Source: Chrysoperla carnea (lineage: Eukaryota > Arthropoda > Insecta > Neuroptera > Chrysopidae). From it: DNA of 64,000 bases. The notes under the pieces are model-generated. The model did not search any database. It was not told where the DNA came from and saw nothing but the letters and a program-made list of their open reading frames with translations. The stretch is taken from the NCBI RefSeq assembly GCF_905475395.1, contig NC_058340.1:63156181-63220180 (forward strand), written 5' to 3'. Below, piece after piece: positions 21,918-34,860 of the stretch (positions are counted from its first letter, which is position 1; every line of letters starts with the position of its first letter). Position numbers and translations under genes: made by a program.

Positions 21918-24900
21918 TTTGTAATTATACACTGAAAATTTTGAAAGAAAAAACGCCGGGTATTTGAAAAACTGTCAAGTGAATACACAAACAACCTTTG
22001 AATAACAAGGCTTGAATGTGAATAATTCCATAAACAACTTTGTAATTCGTTTTATATTTATCGCTGTGAGGAAATGTAGTGGGGCAATTTTATTAAATGT
22101 TCGAATCGTTTGATATCTTTTTGATTAACTAAATTCTATACAAAAGCTACGTTGTTTATTGAAAATATTATTTTATTTCAATAAAATTGGAAAGGCAATG
22201 CGCATTTAACTTACATTACTTGTTCTCATCGGATATTTATAAAAAATTGCATGTACTTTCTTTTTCTGCCAAGTAAAGAAAAAGCTATGTGTTTAACTTG
22301 TTATTAAAAGACATTGTAAGATTCATTATTATGGAAAGTAGCTGATTATTGCACCTAGCTAAGATAATAGTTCTTGATGAATTAATAAAAAATCTCTGAG
22401 CCGCTGAAAGTGCTAAAATTAGAGTTTTTGAAACAAGTCAAAGGAGTAAAAATTCAAACATCGGTACACACGCATAATATTTTTATTTTGTCTCATCACA
22501 GGCGTGCATTTAAAATATTTCATTGTGAAATAACGTCCCTAAAAATTCAAGCAATAAACTTGATTATATTTTTTCTTTAAATCAATTGAATATTAGACCT
22601 TTTTCACATTTTTTTCTTTTTTTTAAATGAAAGTAAATGTCTTGATAAATGGGCTAATTTTTTCCCCGATTTTTTTGAAGTCGTATGAATGAAAACAGAA
22701 TGAAAATCATTAAAATTCAAATTGTCGAAAACGATCCGGAAACACACGATGTTACACGAAGGTTGGTTTGACGTCATTTAAAGTTGATAATAGTAATATA
22801 TTAATACAATTGTTGACACTGTTTTATTGTCATTGCTTGTCGGATTGACATCACAGATCACGTGTGCGGTGGAGCCAAAAAAAAAATCTTTTTAAAATAT
22901 TTCAAATATTGTGACTTTTTAACAATTTTTTCATAGTGTTTTTATTGTTAAAAATGCGTAATTTTTGAGTTACAGGCTCTACTCGACCTATATTTTCATT
23001 AAAAAAATTATCAAAAAGCATTTCTGTTTTTCATGAAAAAGGTCTATGAAATATTATAGATATAAATAAATAATTAAAAGCACGCCTATGATGGAGATGA
23101 TACAAAATAAAAATAAAAATATACGCATAGAGTCATCTATCGGTGAATATAAAAAACCAATGTATTTTTTTGGTTGTAACATGAGGAGAAGTTCAAAATA
23201 CCAAATGGTGAGTTCGTATATTTGTATAGAACTGTTGTTCTTTATGTATCTGTATTCTTTGATTTAGATATTTTACCGGTTCAAATACCAACTTTACCCT
23301 ACTTTACCTTATCTCATTCAGTGTTTTTCAACAGGGTAAGTAGAGGGCAACACTAAATTGATTCAAAATCCAACAATACACTATTGCAATGTTTGTAAAT
23401 TTGTTTTACGTCTTCGATTGTCCAGAAAATTATTCGAATTAGTTATATATATTTTTGGAGTTTTCTGTGACTATTGTATGTCTAGGGAAAGAGCAGCTAC
23501 CCTATCTTGGCTCTCCTGCGTATCACAGGCGTATCCGGCTTTTTGCCTGACAAGGAATCATCCCTTTCCATGCTTCACTCATGACTAACTTACCTTTTTT
23601 CAACTTTCCGGCGTGCAGATGCGCATCCAGCTTTTTATCTGAACTGATAAGGTAGCTTCCCCCTCCATGGTATACTCATGATTAACAGTTCCTTTTTTTC
23701 TTACTCTCCCATCAGCGTCCCAATACTTCATTTCCATCCTTTTTTCTCGAGTCCGCATATATAAATTAATACATATTTCTCGCATTATGTTAAATAGTAG
23801 AAAATCATCTTAGATTGAGAGAGATTATTTAATGTTATTATGCAAAATAGATTGACCCTTGTGCGCATAAATTAAGTACATATATACTACATCTAGGATA
23901 TTAAATCAATTGAAAGTTATTTCTATTTAACATTCATTTCAAAGGTCCCTAATTTAATATTAGGTATTGGTATTCCTACAATTTATATAGTGGGATTAAA
24001 AAAAAGTATAAAATATTATCGACGATCATTACTTTTCAATTAACCCCCAACTTAAAAGAAGGGTGTTATAATTAAACGTGTGTCTGTGTCTCTGTGTATC
24101 TATGTGTAATTTGATCGAGAGTGTTCTTAACTATATCTCATGTGCAAGTTTAGAGTTCCACACCCGATAAAAACTAGAAAAGAAGTGATAATATTCTTAC
24201 GAATGAGCACAAGCTTTAAAACATAGCCGAGAATAATGTCGAATCAGATTACTGTTGGGGAGGGAGTGTTGCTCCCTTTACTCTCCTAAATTGACCCGTC
24301 CCTACATTTCTTTTTAATATTTTTCAATTGTTCTATTGAATAGCTACTTGAGTATTAACGACGAACAATGCATACACTGATGAGAAAAGTTATTGGAATA
24401 CTCTTAGAATAAAATGAAAAGAAAGTAGTCATCAAACAGTCAAGAAGATATTTTCGGAATTTAATGAAACTTGGTATACAGAGTAATATTGATCCACTGA
24501 ATACGAAAATCGTGTCATTTAACGATTTTGATGAGTAGTTTGATGAAATATTACCCAAAATCCGGTTCGAAATGCTATTTTGATTCGGTTCTGGAGATAT
24601 CTCGAAAAAGACTCATCTAATCATCAAATAAGATATAGACAAAAAAATTTGATTGAGTTGCGACTGAAAAGCGTCTAAGTATCGGCTGAAGAAATTGCAC
24701 AAACAAATTTGAAAAAAAAAATGAATTTGAAAAGTTACTCAAGTAAAAAAGAAATGTATTCATTTTCCCAAACTGTTCATATTCTAAGTCGATTACTGTA
24801 CATTTTAATTGTGTATTTAAATATTTTATTTAAATAAATATTTAAAATAAACAATTCTTTTAATAATATTCATTTTATTAAAATGAAAATTCAAGGATCT

Positions 24901-27100
24901 ATTTTATAAAAATACCTAATCCCATAATCGATTTAGACAAATAACTATTATTTTAGCTATATTTTGCTTATAACATAAGCTGATTACAATTATTGAAAAT
25001 TATAGCCTGTCATTTCTTTTTGCTGAATAGGAAATGGTATATACAGAGTTTTCAAAAAGTAACTCCCCTTCATGAGTCAAAAAAATAAATTGGATAATAA
25101 TAATTTTTATTGAAAACACTGTTTTGAAAACCGATTAGATTCCACAATATTTTAATAATAAGACAATTATAGATAATAATTTGCATTTAATTTCTACCGA
25201 ATTTTTTTGATTTTCGAGAAAATGAATTTTAACAAAAAATGAAAACTTGTTAAGCTTATCAGTTTTGGACATACGTTAATTTTAAAATTACTTTGAAGCT
25301 CAAGGTTAATATTAAAAGCTACAATCATTTTCCACCCTTCAAACTAAACAACTCTTTCCTTAGTTAAAGACAATAGGGCTTTTCATTTTCAAATCACGAT
25401 TCACATTTGTTTCGTACTAAATGATTTATAACCAATGTGATAAAATGAATATCAAATATCTTCTATCTTAGTCCTACTTATTGCTGTCAGTACGAAAAAA
25501 TAAACTCTGCACTTGCGTTTATGACATGATGAAAAGGCCTATTGAAAAATATTACACACAGCTAATCCAAATCCCTTCGATTCATGTTAAACTTTTCTCT
25601 TGGTTATTTTTTCTAAATTCCTGGATTTCAGAGATCAGAGGAGGTTTTGATACTTTTTGAAAACTTTGCATAATAATTTTTCTCTATTGATTAGGCTTTT
25701 ATAAATATTATTTTTACAAAATTGAATTTTTATGAAAATTAATGTTATTAAAAGATTTTTGTTTGTTTTAAATATTCAAAGAAAATAATTAAATAGTATA
25801 ATTGGAATATATAGAATCAGAAACATAATATAAAAAAATGGAAAATTTGGGTAGATAAATGCGTTTTTAAACAATGCCATTAACACACTGAAAAAATTGG
25901 AATTATATAATCAACAAATGGCGTTTTCGATTCATTATTCATATCTATTAAAACTGATTCAAAAGTATGAGATTTTCAATGAAATTTTTTATTTCTGATT
26001 TAAAATTTTGAAATTTCCTATGCACATGAAATGGCATTTTTTTACTAGGCTTACAAATTAAAATATTTTATTCCTAGTAGCACAATATTGCAATTATCAT
26101 CATTAGATTAAAATTATCATTGAGACGGTAATTAGTTATACAAACAGCTTATGATTGTTTTATAGAATTTTAATGCCATAATCAGAAACTAAGTAATAAA
26201 TAGCCATATTAAAAACCCCTTCGAAAATGACTCCAGAATCCTTGAGAACCTTTCCGGAACGTCACTAGAATTCATTATATTAGTTAAGAAAAAAAGTAGG
26301 TTCTCAAATAAAAACAAATTTATTTATGTCCAATTATACCTAGTTTTGACGAATTGTCATATTATATGCAAATACACCATATGACATGCATCTTAATTGC
26401 AGTGTTTCATAGCGTCCAAAAAGGGGTAGTGGGTGGAATTATAAAAAAATCGATTCTACGGGACGCAGAATTGGTTTGTTTTCACCTAAGAGTTAACACT
26501 AGACGATTTTCAATTGCGTTTGATGTATCTGTTTGGTGGAGAGTATCGTTTGTTCAAAAATGAAAATTAGAATGATGTGTGTGAAAATATTAATGAATGC
26601 CATGCGGGTTTTTCGGATAAAAATTGCATCCGAAAGTGATTGAGGGACTATGTAGTAGATCAAAGAAAACGTTGCATATTAATTGGGGTCCCTTTTCGAG
26701 GAGAGAAGATTAAAATAGTGTATTCCGATAATTTGGGTAATATGTAGTAGATAAAGGAATACGTTATGCGCTAGTAGAGACAGGACCAGGTTTGGGTGCC
26801 CCCGGAAACACCAACATATATTTAAATAAACTAAAAATAGTTACGATACCGGTAAATTGAGTAAAGTTCACAAAGTCTACACCTGCCACCGCTTCTGATC
26901 AAAAGATTTTTTCAACTGTATTGTGCAACGATAATAATTACTTCCAGAAGTACGTAGATAACGAAATCCATTCTCTCAACAACCACTCTATAAAAAAGTA
27001 GATACTTCACCAATATAAATCTATTTGTTATTTAATAATTAATTGATAAAATTAAAGTATCATACACATGAATTCTAATTATAATGACTATAGCATTATA
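21918..27100. other. Long intergenic stretch upstream of AKR and the GNAT cluster
   Basis: I found no gene here. A probable inverted-repeat element spans about 22465-23130 (arms with ACACGCATAATATTTTTATT and its diverged complement). A two-unit imperfect repeat of about 115 bp lies at 23505-23700. At 24058-24115 is a GGGTGTTATAATTAAACGTG repeat with (TGTC)n. The rest is AT-rich and unassigned. The AKR promoter should lie just right of 21917, where no TATA motif stands out. Confidence 0.55.
22465..23130. mobile_element. Probable inverted-repeat DNA element
   Basis: The left block, with CGCATAATATTTTTATTTTG and CAGGCGTGC, mirrors the right block at about 23070-23130, with GCACGCCTATGATGGAG and AAAATATACGCATAG. 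A second mirrored pair, AGACCTTTTTCA and its complement TGAAAAAGGTCT, lies inside. The ends are not exactly defined. Confidence 0.5.
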
Positions 27101-27374
27101 AGTACCTATATTTACCCACCCGCTGTAACCAGTCGGCTTAGCTTCGGTTTGACAGTATAATATTTTGCAGGATATATGATAAATAAATTATTATAAATAA
27201 TTTCACTATTTATTTAGATGATTTCGTGATATACAATTTATATCACTCGAAACACTTGGATAACATTGTTGTTTAAATATCAACATGAATTTGTTTGCTT
27301 TAATTAATTTTTGTGTTATTTTAAGTAATAATTAATTTAATATTCGTCATTTGAATTCATTTTGTGTGTGAAAT
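27100..27374 (+). promoter_or_regulatory. GNAT-A promoter and non-coding exon 1
   Basis: The region is homologous to 34600-34860 and 36990-37253 ahead of paralogues B and C. Shared marks are GGTTTGACAGT, TTTCACTATTTATTTA, TAATTAATTTAATATTC and the donor AAATGTAAGT. Conservation across duplicates supports promoter plus 5' exon, but the transcription start is not visible. Confidence 0.6.
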
Positions 27375-30300
27375 GTAAGTGTTTACATAAAATTAATTTG
27401 CATACTGGAATTTTACGTTTTTAAAATAGTAATTATTTTTTTTCTGAAAATCATTTATATTAGAAGTTAAAAATAATCGAAAGTCCGTGGTTCAAATATA
27501 AATCTAAGTATAAATCTAAATTCGGAATAGCCAACTCGAGAAAATATGATTACTTAAGTCCAGTTTTGCGTCAGTCACGAAATTTTTGAGTAAGTTTATT
27601 ACATACTTGAAAGTATTGAAAAGAAATAAACTATAGTTTAAAAAACTAGAAAAACTCGCATTATTGCACTAAAAAGTGCGCGGAGTGCTCTCTATTCAAA
27701 TTTGCCTGTGTTATCAAAAAAAAAATCGAATTTGTTAACTTTATGGCGTCATCAGAATCCAAAAAATTTAATTTTGCTCTATCACATCCAAATTTTATCC
27801 AATTTTGATAAACCAAGTATGTAATCCTACTTAATTTGGGTCGTACTTTTCAAATTTTTGATCAAAATTAACTTAGCTCTAATAGATTTCAAGAATGTGG
27901 AGCCCTGTTCTCGGAATTAAGCACAAAAGTGATAGCTACCGAAAAAGTGTCATCACAACTGAAAAGAATGCCCCAAAATTAGTGGGTTTCAAAAAAAATT
28001 CCAATAAGATCGGATCAAATTTGCCTGTGTTATCAAAAATTAAAATTTTTTAACTTTATGACGTCATCAGAATCCAAAAAATTTAATTTTTCTCTATCAC
28101 ATCCAAATTTTATCTAATTTTGATAAACCAAGTACGTAATCCTACTTAATTTGGGTCGTACTTTTCAAAATTTCAATCAAAATTAACTTAGCTCTAATAG
28201 ATTTCAAGAATGTGGAGTCCTGGTCTCGGAATTAAGCACAGAAGTGAGATCGCCTTTTACATGATTCTTTACTAAATTTTTGTTTAACGTATAAAATATA
28301 TTTTTTTGTTTTGCGCCTCAATTTCTGTTGCGACCGATGGCAGGTGTCTCTTTGCCATACCCTAGTTACGAACTTGTTACAAGATCACAGTGTTTAGTTA
28401 AAATTGTTAAAATTTCAAAATCCAACTAATTTCTTTTTATCTGCGAAATTTTTCAATAATTATTAAAATTTCGATTGCAACATTATAATTTATTGTACAT
28501 GATTTATATTTTTCATTAGACATTAAAGATTACTTATAGTTTTTCTCATAATATTATTAACATTCAGGTACGAAATTATTATTTTCATCCCGAAAATTTA
28601 AATAATTATCGCGTGAAAAATTAAAAAAAAAAAAATTATACAATCTATTTGAAATTCCAGCACATGATGGAGCTCTAGAAAAAGTGATTTTAGAGAGCAC
28701 GAGGGAATACAAAACTTGTATTTTCTCGGTTGAAGTATAAAAAATAAAGTTTAATAATTAAATTAATCAGACATTTATTGACCCGACTTCTAAAGATTAT
28801 ATTCACCACGACTTTTTATTTAATAAATTTAAATGAAAATACCTCAAAGCGATTTAATTTTTTTTAAGTACCCAATCAAGTGTACCTATACTTAAATGTT
28901 ACCTAAAGAGTGAATCCACAACTTGCAAAAAATAAATCACAAGGTTAAATTTGTTATATGGCTATTAGATTTCATTTGTTTTTATCAATAATATTAGTGT
29001 AATGAATCCCAGATGAGAGTCAAGTGACCACAGATGTTTAATATTGCAAATGTAATTATGATTATTCTTTAATTTCTTCCAATTACACAATAAAATCATC
29101 CACTCTTTTTCCAAATGAATTTTTAAATCAAATACAATTTTATATTTGCAAAAATAAATTAAAATATTTGTAAATAAATACATTAAACCAGCTCGACTCG
29201 TGAGGAATTCCATAGTACGACACAAAAAACTTTATTTATATTTATAGGCAATATTATTACAGATATGATATACAAATTACATAATAAACATTTTTAGACC
29301 GTAAGTCTATTTTTCGTTAGTAGCCAAATCTAAGCTTGAAAATGAGGGGTAAATCATGGAATTTGATAAAGGAATAAGGAAGATAGTGCATAGATAGGAA
29401 AAAGAGGCTATAAGAGAAATAATATACAGTACGTAAAAAATGCTGTTATATATGCATAAGAAGTGAGAGAAAGATCAATGTGTAAAACAATGAAATAGAG
29501 ACAGCAATTTCCCGTTGGGAGCTGGGAAGTTGACAACTCTAACAGTGACTTCCTTGGAACTAACTCAACTTCATTTTCAAACCCCTCGATCAATTTGAAG
29601 AAACCTAAAATGCACTTCAGTGCCTTCACGTCATGCACTAGAAAGGCTCAAATTAAAAAAAAATAATATTACGCGTCCATGGGACCCACAAAAATAGCGC
29701 AATTTTTTTTAAAATGAAAATTATTATCTTCATGAACTTTTGAACTTATAATGACAAATGAATTTCATAAATTTCTAAACAGATTTTACAAAAATATGGA
29801 CGTTTTATTACAGTAGTTTGTTAAGTCATTTTTTTTAATCATATTAAAAATTATAATTATATTTAATTAGATTAAATATTGTTATTATTATGAAATAAAC
29901 AAAAAAAAACTAAAAATTTTAATTTTTTAAATAAATCTTCTTTGATTTTAGTGTCATTGAATGTCATTTTTTTTACAAACAGGAGTGGATTTAATTAATA
30001 AAAAAATATTCTAATAATTTAAGCAAACAAACTGGAATTACAAATAGAAACTTTTTATTAAATACCAGTTAAAACTATGTAGCATATTAACACTCTAGAA
30101 ATAAAGATAAAAGCTCTTCCCGGAGTTAATTTCGTCCGGAAAGACCGTAGTTGCGTCTAGGGGAACAAGAAAAAGATTATACTCTACTACGACCAAAATT
30201 TTGGAAGCCTTAGCGTATGTGATATACCCCAAGTCTCGGCCATTAAGTATATCACATACACCAGAAAATCCAACTTTCTGGTACTAAAAGTTAAGGCACG

Positions 30301-32806
30301 TATGACATTAAGGCACGAAGACAATAAGTTCGTTCGCTTTTAATAAATTTCTTAAAAAGGGCTCACTTGTTTCGTCTTCTCGCATTTCATAAATCTTCAA
30401 GTCTAAAGAAAGTTTCTTGAAGGGGGTGAAAATCGGGAAAAGCTAAATCAATTATTGGGTTTTTTCATTTTTTACTCAAAAATGGCTTAAAATTTTTCCC
30501 ACTCGAAGTGTCTGTTCGAGATCTAGACTTTTATTTTAAGGTATTCTAAATTTTCAGTTTTGCTTTTTTTATAATTGGAATTACACTCGGTCAGCTAAAT
30601 AAGATCAAGATTTTATCAAGTAGATCAAGATTTTATAATTACTTAGATCATGTTTATTGTGTAGATCAAATTAGGTCAGGTGTTCACACTGCTCACATTC
30701 GCGGATATTATGATTTACCTAATTCATCGGCTAACTCTTAGATAATATCTTTTTCCGAAGCTCATCGCCTATTAAACTATGGATATAAATAATAAATGTT
30801 TAAAGTGGATTCAACCACAGGGAGCAACTGTTCTCAATGACTCGTCACACCGTATAAGTTTTGCTTATATAATGTCCGAAAAGTCATTAAGAAATAATTT
30901 GATTGTAGCTTGTGAGCTGACTGTAGTCAATATGCAAAAATTTTAAAAATAGTTAGGTACTGTAGAATGTTTATGTCAGTAAAAATATGTCAATTTACAT
31001 TATCTCAAATAAAGTTTAATGAATTTTAATAAATTATTTTTAAAAATAGTATTCAAACCTCCTAACTATGCCTCTAAAATATTTATGAAGATTCATCATA
31101 CGTTCCACTACGAACACATGCTTTATTAAAATTACAATAATAATATTTGTTCTATTTTAGTTCACGTAATAACAATGCCATTTGTAAGGCCTGACACAGT
31201 ACCCTTTCCATCTATATGGCATCGATTTGAGCGTGTAAAAGATGGTCGAACACGAAAATTTTTCGTACAAGATGCAACAGAAGACATGTTTCCATTTCTT
31301 TTGGATCATATGGTTGAAGCATTCTGTCGAAATGAACCTATGTGTAAAAGTTTGGGTAATCTATTTTTCATTATTTTCATTCAGTTTAACATTTTCACTA
31401 TCGAGCAAGAGTTTCAAGTTGATAAATATATCTTGATAATTGATCAATGTTTTTCTCTAGATATCAATAGTGAACCTGAATCTATAGAGGGAATGGAAAT
31501 ATTATGGCGTCACATTTTAGAAGGTAAAATGGTGATTGTTTGTTTTGAAGAAGATCCTGAGATTCCAGGAAAACCTCTACGATTTGTTGGATGCAATATG
31601 ACGTACATAGCGGAGAAAGATGATCCAACTATGGACGAGGTAAAAATTTAACTCGGATGCCTTTTTCATAAAGTTTTCACAAAGAGAATGTTGTAAAGCT
31701 TTAATACGTCAGCACTCGCGTCAACCGTTCGATAATCTTTAATCGCGTGATGAGAGATTTGCTTTGTAAACTGAGTCTACTTGAAAGTATCTATTAGAAC
31801 ATATCGAGCGATTTCTCAAAGAAACAATGTCTTCAATGAAAAAAACGATAACAATAAAAAAGTTTCATCAAAATTTGTCGACTGATTTTTAGTTAAACTC
31901 TTTCAGACATGCATTAAAAAGAATTTTAATGTAATTATAGTACTATAGAAATTTTTCAATTAAAAAAAATTGAATCTATTTGTTTGATTAATCATAAAAA
32001 TGTTTTTCAATAATAAAAATTTATATAAATAAACAATGATTATAATTGATTATTATCAATTAATCTATAAATAATAATAAGAAAAAATATGTTACATGAA
32101 TGATTGACGCAACTATGTAAAGTTTAAAATTCTATGGCGTCATTTAAGTAAAAAATAATTTTTTTTGTCAAAAACTTTCACAATGATTCATCTTTCATTT
32201 ACATTATTATGTGATGACTCATTGCGAAAAAATGCGTACCTAAGACTGATTCAACTGTAGCGTATAGAAAAATCGCGCAAAAGTTTTTAAATAAAAATAA
32301 AAAAGCTTCTCCACTTCTAAATTAAAAAATGCTTTTTACTGTGAAAATAATTTATTAAATGATTTGATTTGTAGTTGATAATTGGCGAAAAATGGAAAAC
32401 CATATACGATGCCGTAGATTTTTGCGGGCGAGAGGGTAGTAAAATTTTAAAACCAGACAGATATATGGGTGCTATGGGTTTATCAGTTCTCCAACGATTT
32501 CAAGGCATGTCAATTGGAAAAGAAATATTGGATGCTCGGTAAATTATTTAAATTATATTCTTATTATTTTCAAAATTATTAACTTCCATTCTGTTTTCTT
32601 TTAGGATACCACTTTGTAAAGCTTTCAATATACCATGGACTGTTACATGTTTTACAAATATAGCATCACAAAAATTAGCTTTAAAATGTAAATTTCAGAA
32701 TTTATTTGAAATATCATATGATGACTTAGAAAAAGTTGATCCTAGATTTAAGTTTGATATAAAGTCAACTAAAACAATTCGGCAGATGTATCGACAAGTT
32801 GAATAA
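27120..32806 (+). CDS. GNAT acetyltransferase, paralogue A (insect aaNAT-like)
   Basis: A non-coding exon ends at 27374 (AAAT|GTAAGT). Coding exons follow: 31175-31355 (exon from 31161), 31461-31639, 32375-32538 and 32605-32806; they join to 241 residues. The family is recognised by an N-terminal WHRFERVKDG stretch, a central VCFEEDPEIPG..LRFVGCN strand pair and the acetyl-CoA loop LQRFQGMSIG at residues 159-168, followed by a long helix. Members acetylate amines, arylalkylamines or related small molecules with acetyl-CoA; dopamine N-acetyltransferase is the best-known relative. The loop reads R-x-x-G-x-S where the common motif is Q/R-x-x-G-x-G/A. The substrate is unknown. An AATAAA follows at about 32814. 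The first intron is 3.8 kb. Confidence 0.88.
27375..31160 (+). other. GNAT-A intron 1
   Basis: This 3.8 kb intron contains a 319 bp tandem duplication (27697-28250). No coding sequence is recognised. Two mirrored GTATGTGATATA / TATATCACATAC blocks lie at about 30217 and 30246; they form an inverted repeat of unknown meaning. Confidence 0.6.
27697..28250 (+). repeat. Tandem repeat, 319 bp unit, 1.7 copies
   Basis: CAAATTTGCCTGTGTTATCA starts at 27697 and at 28016, and the following 230 bases match closely, including CATCAGAATCCAAAAAATTT and AAGAATGTGGAG. The second unit stops near 28250. Confidence 0.85.
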
Positions 32807-32881
32807 TATATTAAATAAAATTATTTTTAGTTTAACAAATTATGAAAATTTTTATTTTCCTCTAAAGAACGTAACTTTATC

Positions 32882-33453
32882 TATGCAAGATCAATGGTCC
32901 ACCCATGGTTACCATCTCGCATGTATTACTTGGTTACGCTATCAACCAATTACGCTCAGAAAGTAGATTTCAAGACGTCACTCAAGTTGTTATTATTTCT
33001 TCTCCACATTTCATATAAACTCCACCGCAAAAACAAATCAGACACTAAATTAGTAACTAATTCAAGAATTCCGATGCAAAAATCACTTTCTTAATTCTAC
33101 ATATTCGATAATGTCAGTTCTCGAAAATATATTATTGATTCTGGATCTATGATTTCTGTAGTTCCGCGCGACTTTGAAATTCACTTTCTGAGCGTAATAG
33201 ACCTTTTTATCGATTTGCTTGTGTTTCGGACAGTTGTCAAAAAATTACTCAACCTAAGAAAGTTAAATATATTTTATCTTTTTCAATCAGCGCTTTTTGA
33301 CAAGGATAGAAGATATAAGATATATCTTTACTTGATTGAAAACAGTCCGAAACAAAAAAAAATCATTTTGTAAATGAAAAGCTCTATTGGTTGATAGCGT
33401 AACCAAAGTAATATATATGAAATGGTAACCATTGACCTCATTGATCTTGCATA
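32882..33453. mobile_element. Inverted-repeat DNA element between GNAT A and B
   Basis: The left end, TATGCAAGATCAATG, and right end, CATTGATCTTGCATA, are reverse complements. The arms extend about 75 bp and include GGTTACGCTATCAACCAAT. The inner part (about 33190-33390) matches 59460-59785, so the family is repeated. There is no transposase. Confidence 0.75.
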
Positions 33454-33950
33454 CGATCAATAAGAAATAAGAATCATCAGGTCGTTACAAAGTTTTCCTA
33501 TGATCGTTAATTAAAACCGGTTTAGCCATTAATTAGTAGTTACCGATCTATAAATAGAAGTAAAACTTTCAATCGTATTATCAATTTGTTGTAAAATTGT
33601 TGTTATGTGCCAGCTACAATGCAGTTATCATTAACATATAATTATTTATTTACTTATTCATTTCGGCTACAATGTAGTCCTCATTAATATGCATTATATT
33701 CTACTGGGAGATATCCATTAATGTATTGTACGCTATAATTTATAGTCGCGTAGAAAACATTACGTAGTTTTTGTAGGTGGATTCATAATGAAATATTTTT
33801 TAGTTTTGAACAAATTGAATAATATTTTCTATGTAAGTTGATAAATTCACCGCTACCTCGATAGAAAATAAAAAAATCGATTCATTATTAAGTTATAGAC
33901 ATTTTATAGTCAAAACGGTTAGGCGTAATCGTTAAGCAGTGTCGTAACAG

Positions 33951-34330
33951 TGCCTCTACTCTACCTGATCTACACATCTGACCTACCAACTTCAGATTAT
34001 ATCACCACTGGAACCTTTGCTGATAACACAGCTATTTTATCATCATACGAAGACCCTTCAGTGGCAGTCCAAATACTGTAGACGGAGCTTGATGATATTT
34101 TAACCAGATAAAAAAGTGGAGAATCAAGGTTAATGAATTTAAATCCGTTAATGTTACTTTACGGAAAGGCATCTACCGGTGAAGCTCAACAATCTAAGAG
34201 CCCGGGCCCACAAGCAGACAATGTAATGTACTTAGGATTAAACTTGGCTCACTTGGCAAAAACAAATAATGACCAAACGAAAACAACTAGATCTACAGAT
34301 CCCGATGCTCTTTTGGCTAATTGATCGTTG
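33951..34330 (+). pseudogene. Jockey-type LINE reverse-transcriptase fragment
   Basis: The translation shows LIYTSDLPTSDY, then TGTFADNTAILSSYEDPSV, which is RT motif 5 with N in place of the second catalytic D (usual FADD). Stop codons follow within 60 codons and a diverged KYLGLNL-like stretch (MYLGLNLA) comes after. It is truncated at both ends. It is related to, but clearly diverged from, the LINE at 51980-54979. Confidence 0.8.
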
Positions 34331-34539
34331 ATCACAACTATACGATCCGATCGGGCCAAAAGGGAGTAAGGAAACTTACGCCCTCTATGTCATCCGACTC
34401 CTTAATTATACTTTCATGTGTAGTAAGATTTTTACAATCAATTTTTTCTAAGATACCGAAAGAATAACCCCCTTTTATCTCCATTTTCCGCTTGTCGATT
34501 AAAAAGGGTTCATCCTGTATGCATGTAATTAAGAATATA

Positions 34540-34860
34540 TAAGTATAGAAGGCGGGGGAATTAAGTATTAGCAGCCCATGGTCTTATAATATTAAGATTA
34601 GAATTACATTATCTTATTTAACCACAGCGGTTTGACAGTGATGGGTTTATTGCATCATATGATAATAAAGTTATAATATCAATTTCACTATTTATTTAAA
34701 TGATTTGGTTGTTATTTTTTATATCACTTTAATAACTTGTGCGATAGCATTGTTGTTAATTGTGTTACATTTCGTTTGATTCAATTATATTTTGGTGCTC
34801 ATTGTTAATGATAATTAATTTAATATTCGTCATTTGAGTAATTGTGAATTATTAAAAAAT
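34540..34860 (+). promoter_or_regulatory. GNAT-B promoter and non-coding exon 1
   Basis: It shares CATGGTCTTA, ACCACAGCGGTTTGAC and the downstream blocks with the region ahead of paralogue C (36980-37253). The homology with C starts further upstream than the homology with A. Confidence 0.55.

Noticed and set aside
23600-23785. 61-codon minus-strand ORF over the two-unit repeat
   Set aside because: The frame follows an imperfect repeat and has no recognisable domain.
30110-30330. CG-richer stretch with mirrored GTATGTGATATA blocks, considered as an element end
   Set aside because: No matching partner, target duplication or coding homology in the window.
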